Part shown: piece after piece, positions 33,097-34,781 of the stretch | Layout: each line of letters starts with the position of its first letter | Numbering within the stretch: position 1 is the first letter of the stretch | Assembly (NCBI GenBank): GCA_017525235.1 | Contig: JAFXTC010000069.1 | Coordinates: forward strand, 1-34,781 | Origin: Bacteroidaceae bacterium | Lineage (GTDB): Bacteria > Bacteroidota > Bacteroidia > Bacteroidales > Bacteroidaceae | DNA: 34,781 nucleotides | Direction of reading: 5' to 3' | The notes under the pieces: model-generated | What the model was told of the DNA's origin: nothing | What the model saw: the letters and a program-made list of their open reading frames with translations, nothing else | The model's database searches: none | Position numbers and translations under genes: made by a program

Positions 33097-33468
33097 GTGT
33101 TCAAATCAACGCCGACTCAGTTTCAAACCATCATCTATGCTAATGTTGATGAGGAAGATGTCACCAAAGATGTCACCAAAGATGTCACCAAAGATGGCGG
33201 TAAAGATGGCGGTGATGTGTCGGAGATAAAACTCTCTGAACGTCAGGAGAATATACTTAAAATCATCAATGAGTCTCCGACAATTAGTGGCCGTAAGATG
33301 TCGGAGATGTTGTCGGTGAGTCAGCGAACCATAGAGCGTGATCTTGCTGCACTAACAAAAATTGGCATACTTCAACATAAGGGAAAGGATAATGATGGTG
33401 AATGGCTGCTGACGGAATTAGGACAGCGCGTGTTTGAGGAGAGTAGCAAGAAGGAAGAAAAGGAGTAA
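33097..33468 (+). CDS. Helix-turn-helix protein, probably a C-terminal remnant of a larger ATPase-type regulator
   Basis: About 123 residues from GTG 33097. An ATG at 32980 in the same frame would add sequence translated from heptamer repeats and from the promoter box, and is rejected. A YANVDEEDV segment is followed by a 12-bp tandem repeat (33157-33216) giving DVTK three times, DGGK and DGGD. A winged-helix domain comes next (ERQENILKIINESPTISGRKMSEMLSVSQRTIERDLAALTKIGIL, GEWLLTELGQRVF). This order is typical of the C-terminus of AlbA_2/RecG-like Bacteroidales regulators of about 400-500 residues, whose N-terminal domains are missing here. It may be an expressed small DNA-binding protein or a decayed fragment. 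Confidence 0.55.
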   Translation: MFKSTPTQFQTIIYANVDEEDVTKDVTKDVTKDGGKDGGDVSEIKLSERQENILKIINESPTISGRKMSEMLSVSQRTIERDLAALTKIGILQHKGKDNDGEWLLTELGQRVFEESSKKEEKE

Positions 33469-33488
33469 CACAAATCGTCACTTCCAAG

Positions 33489-33587
33489 AAAACAGGAATC
33501 ATCTCCTTCAAATATCGCATTTCACCCTCTCCCGACTTCCTAGCAGAACTAGCAAAATGGGGTGATGAAGTGAAGATAGTGGAATAA
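33489..33587 (+). pseudogene. Fragment resembling the C-terminus of a WYL-domain regulator
   Basis: This frame gives KTGIISFKYRISPSPDFLAE followed by LAKWGDEVKIVE and a stop. The ending resembles the last strand and helix of WYL domains (..L..WGDxVEVLEP). No start codon or upstream domain is present in this frame. It lies between the HTH remnant and tnpB, so it is read as debris. The match is by eye and weak. Confidence 0.3.
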
Positions 33588-33663
33588 AAGGTGAAAGAAG
33601 ATAATAAAATTAAGGTAAGATGAAAAAAGCCTGAGTGTTTTGACTAGAAACGCAACATCAAGT

Positions 33664-33695
33664 ATTGTATAAGTCGCTGAAAAAATGTATCTTTG
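33664..33695 (+). promoter_or_regulatory. Promoter of the tnpB-family gene
   Basis: ATTG (33664-33667), 20 bases, TATCTTTG (33688-33695). The -7 box is perfect and the -33 box is three of four. The start codon follows 22 bases later. Confidence 0.55.
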
Positions 33696-33716
33696 CAAAC
33701 AAAAGCCCGTAATTAT

Positions 33717-34781
33717 ATGATATCCATCGCGCACAGAATAGAACTGAAACCGAACAACAAGCAGAAGACATACTTCCGCAAGGCTTTCGGCTGTGCGCGA
33801 TTGGCGTATAACTGGGGACTGGCTGAATGGAAACGGATGTATGAGGCTGGCGAGAAACCGAGCGGCAGGAAACTCAGAACGCAGTTCAACGCCATCAAGA
33901 AAGAGCAGTTCCCGTTTGTCTATGAGGTGACGAAATGTGCTACGATGCAGCCGTTTGATAATCTTGATGTAGCATTTAAACGGTTTTTTAAAGGGTTAGG
34001 CAAGTATCCACAGTTTAAGAAGAAAAGAGATAACGAGGGGAAGTTTTACATAGAAAGGGACAAGATTAGGTTGTCTGAAACGAACAAGAATTCAAAGGCT
34101 TTTAGCAGGCTGGTCCACAATGAGAAGGTGAAGCATCAATATATCTGTATGCCAAACATGCATGGCGGTTGGGTGAAGATGGCTGAACATATTCGCTTCA
34201 ACTATTCCAAGATAAACAATGTATGCATTTCGCAAAGTGGCGGCAAGTTCTATGCTTCGTTCAGTTTAGAGATTACAGAAGAAGAATATAAAAGAACGCA
34301 TCCTAATGTGGACTCTGTAGATGCCAACAGGAAAGTAGGCATTGACATGGGCATCAAGTCGGCGCTGATACTCTCCGACGGCATTACCATCGAGAATCCC
34401 AAGCCACTGAAGAAGAATCAAAGAAAAATAATAAGACTCAGCAGACAGCTCAGTAAGCGGTTCCATCCGAGAACCAAAGAGGAACGGCTGAAGGGCGTCA
34501 AGAAGTCGAACAATTATATGAAACTGGCTGTGCGGCTGGCTCATGCACAAGGACATGTGGCGAACATCAGGCGTGACTTCTTGCATAAGGTCACCACGAT
34601 TCTGACCACACACTATGGCGAGATTGCCATTGAGGATCTGAACGTGAAGGGCATGACCAAGAACCACCGACTGGCTCAGGCCGTCAACGATGTCTCGTTT
34701 GGCGAACTGCGCAGACAGATAGAGTATAAAGCCGAAACGAACGGCGTAAAAGTCACCAAGGCCGACCGCTTCTTTGCAAGC
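33717..34781 (+). CDS. tnpB: TnpB-family RNA-guided nuclease / IS200-IS605 OrfB, cut by window end
   Basis: An open frame from ATG 33717 runs 355 codons to the window edge without a stop. The N-terminus (AHRIELKPNNKQKTYFRKAFGCARLAYNWGL) and GKYPQFKKKRD are the OrfB helix-turn-helix and linker. The RuvC-like nuclease shows D210 in VGIDMGIKSAL and E306 in IAIEDLNVKGM. The zinc ribbon and last RuvC aspartate lie beyond the edge. TnpB proteins are transposon-encoded nucleases guided by a short RNA from the element's right end. No tnpA is found upstream within the window, so this may be an OrfB-only (IS1341-type) element. No frameshift is seen in the visible part. Confidence 0.88.
   Translation, partial: MISIAHRIELKPNNKQKTYFRKAFGCARLAYNWGLAEWKRMYEAGEKPSGRKLRTQFNAIKKEQFPFVYEVTKCATMQPFDNLDVAFKRFFKGLGKYPQFKKKRDNEGKFYIERDKIRLSETNKNSKAFSRLVHNEKVKHQYICMPNMHGGWVKMAEHIRFNYSKINNVCISQSGGKFYASFSLEITEEEYKRTHPNVDSVDANRKVGIDMGIKSALILSDGITIENPKPLKKNQRKIIRLSRQLSKRFHPRTKEERLKGVKKSNNYMKLAVRLAHAQGHVANIRRDFLHKVTTILTTHYGEIAIEDLNVKGMTKNHRLAQAVNDVSFGELRRQIEYKAETNGVKVTKADRFFAS

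Larger units (their letters stand above)
33588..34781 (+). mobile_element. Left part of an IS200/IS605-group element carrying tnpB
   Basis: The tnpB gene and its promoter define the element. The left boundary is not visible as a clear hairpin and is placed loosely after the preceding gene debris. The right end, where the guide RNA would be encoded, is outside the window. Confidence 0.5.

Overview
The window looks like a chromosomal segment of a Prevotella-type member of the Bacteroidales. The grounds are repeated matches to the Bacteroidetes sigma-factor promoter (TTTG, 19-21 bases, TAnnTTTG), Bacteroidales-type genes (M6 proteases and GH76 with short secretion tails, a DUF4348-type lipoprotein, HisB fused as phosphatase-dehydratase, HisIE fused), sparse Shine-Dalgarno sequences, and no 16S, plasmid or phage backbone genes. 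Species cannot be named from the sequence alone.

Layout. 1-2313 holds the start of rpsP, an OPT-family oligopeptide transporter and tRNA-Ala(GGC), all on the minus strand. 2433-7667 is a secreted-enzyme cluster: two tandem M6 metalloproteases facing a GH76 mannanase-like protein, with mscL behind it. 8190-9355 holds a 29-residue lipoprotein microgene and gapA. 9483-11780 holds a serine hydrolase and an MNT/HEPN toxin-antitoxin-like pair. 11781-12474 has no convincing protein gene but contains an orphan transcription unit (promoter, about 130 nt, terminator) preceded by two FNR/CRP-type palindromes. 12475-19429 is a plus-strand run: hisG-hisD-hisC-hisB-recR-membrane protein-GT2-GNAT. pheS lies opposite, then a plus-strand DUF4348-murB-MBL set. 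23244-32205 is a long minus-strand run read as hisH-hisA-hisF-hisIE-ftsE-lysC-lysA-GT2-dedA-outer-membrane protein. 32206-33716 is a repeat-rich, decayed stretch with fragments of regulators. The window ends inside a tnpB-family gene.

The histidine pathway is complete, but its canonical order GDCB-HAFIE is broken between hisB and hisH. The halves face each other about 12.6 kb apart, and each has its own perfect promoter. Lysine/diaminopimelate genes (lysC, lysA) follow the second half, and cell-wall genes (murB, two glycosyltransferases) sit between them.

The strongest unexplained signal is a set of heptamer (7-bp) tandem arrays in gene gaps. At least five genes (serine hydrolase, recR, dedA, lysC, hisD) have their stop codon inside such an array, so stop codons recur in all three frames. 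The same few sequence words (TGAAGAA, AATTATG, GGTTAGC, TAAAGTCT, CGTTTTCGTTAT) recur at distant gaps, sometimes in the same composite order. Other candidates are the orphan small RNA, a 22-bp periodic ACGTGTAG array, a 149-bp inverted repeat with an AT-only core, and the Cys-rich mini-lipoprotein ahead of gapA.
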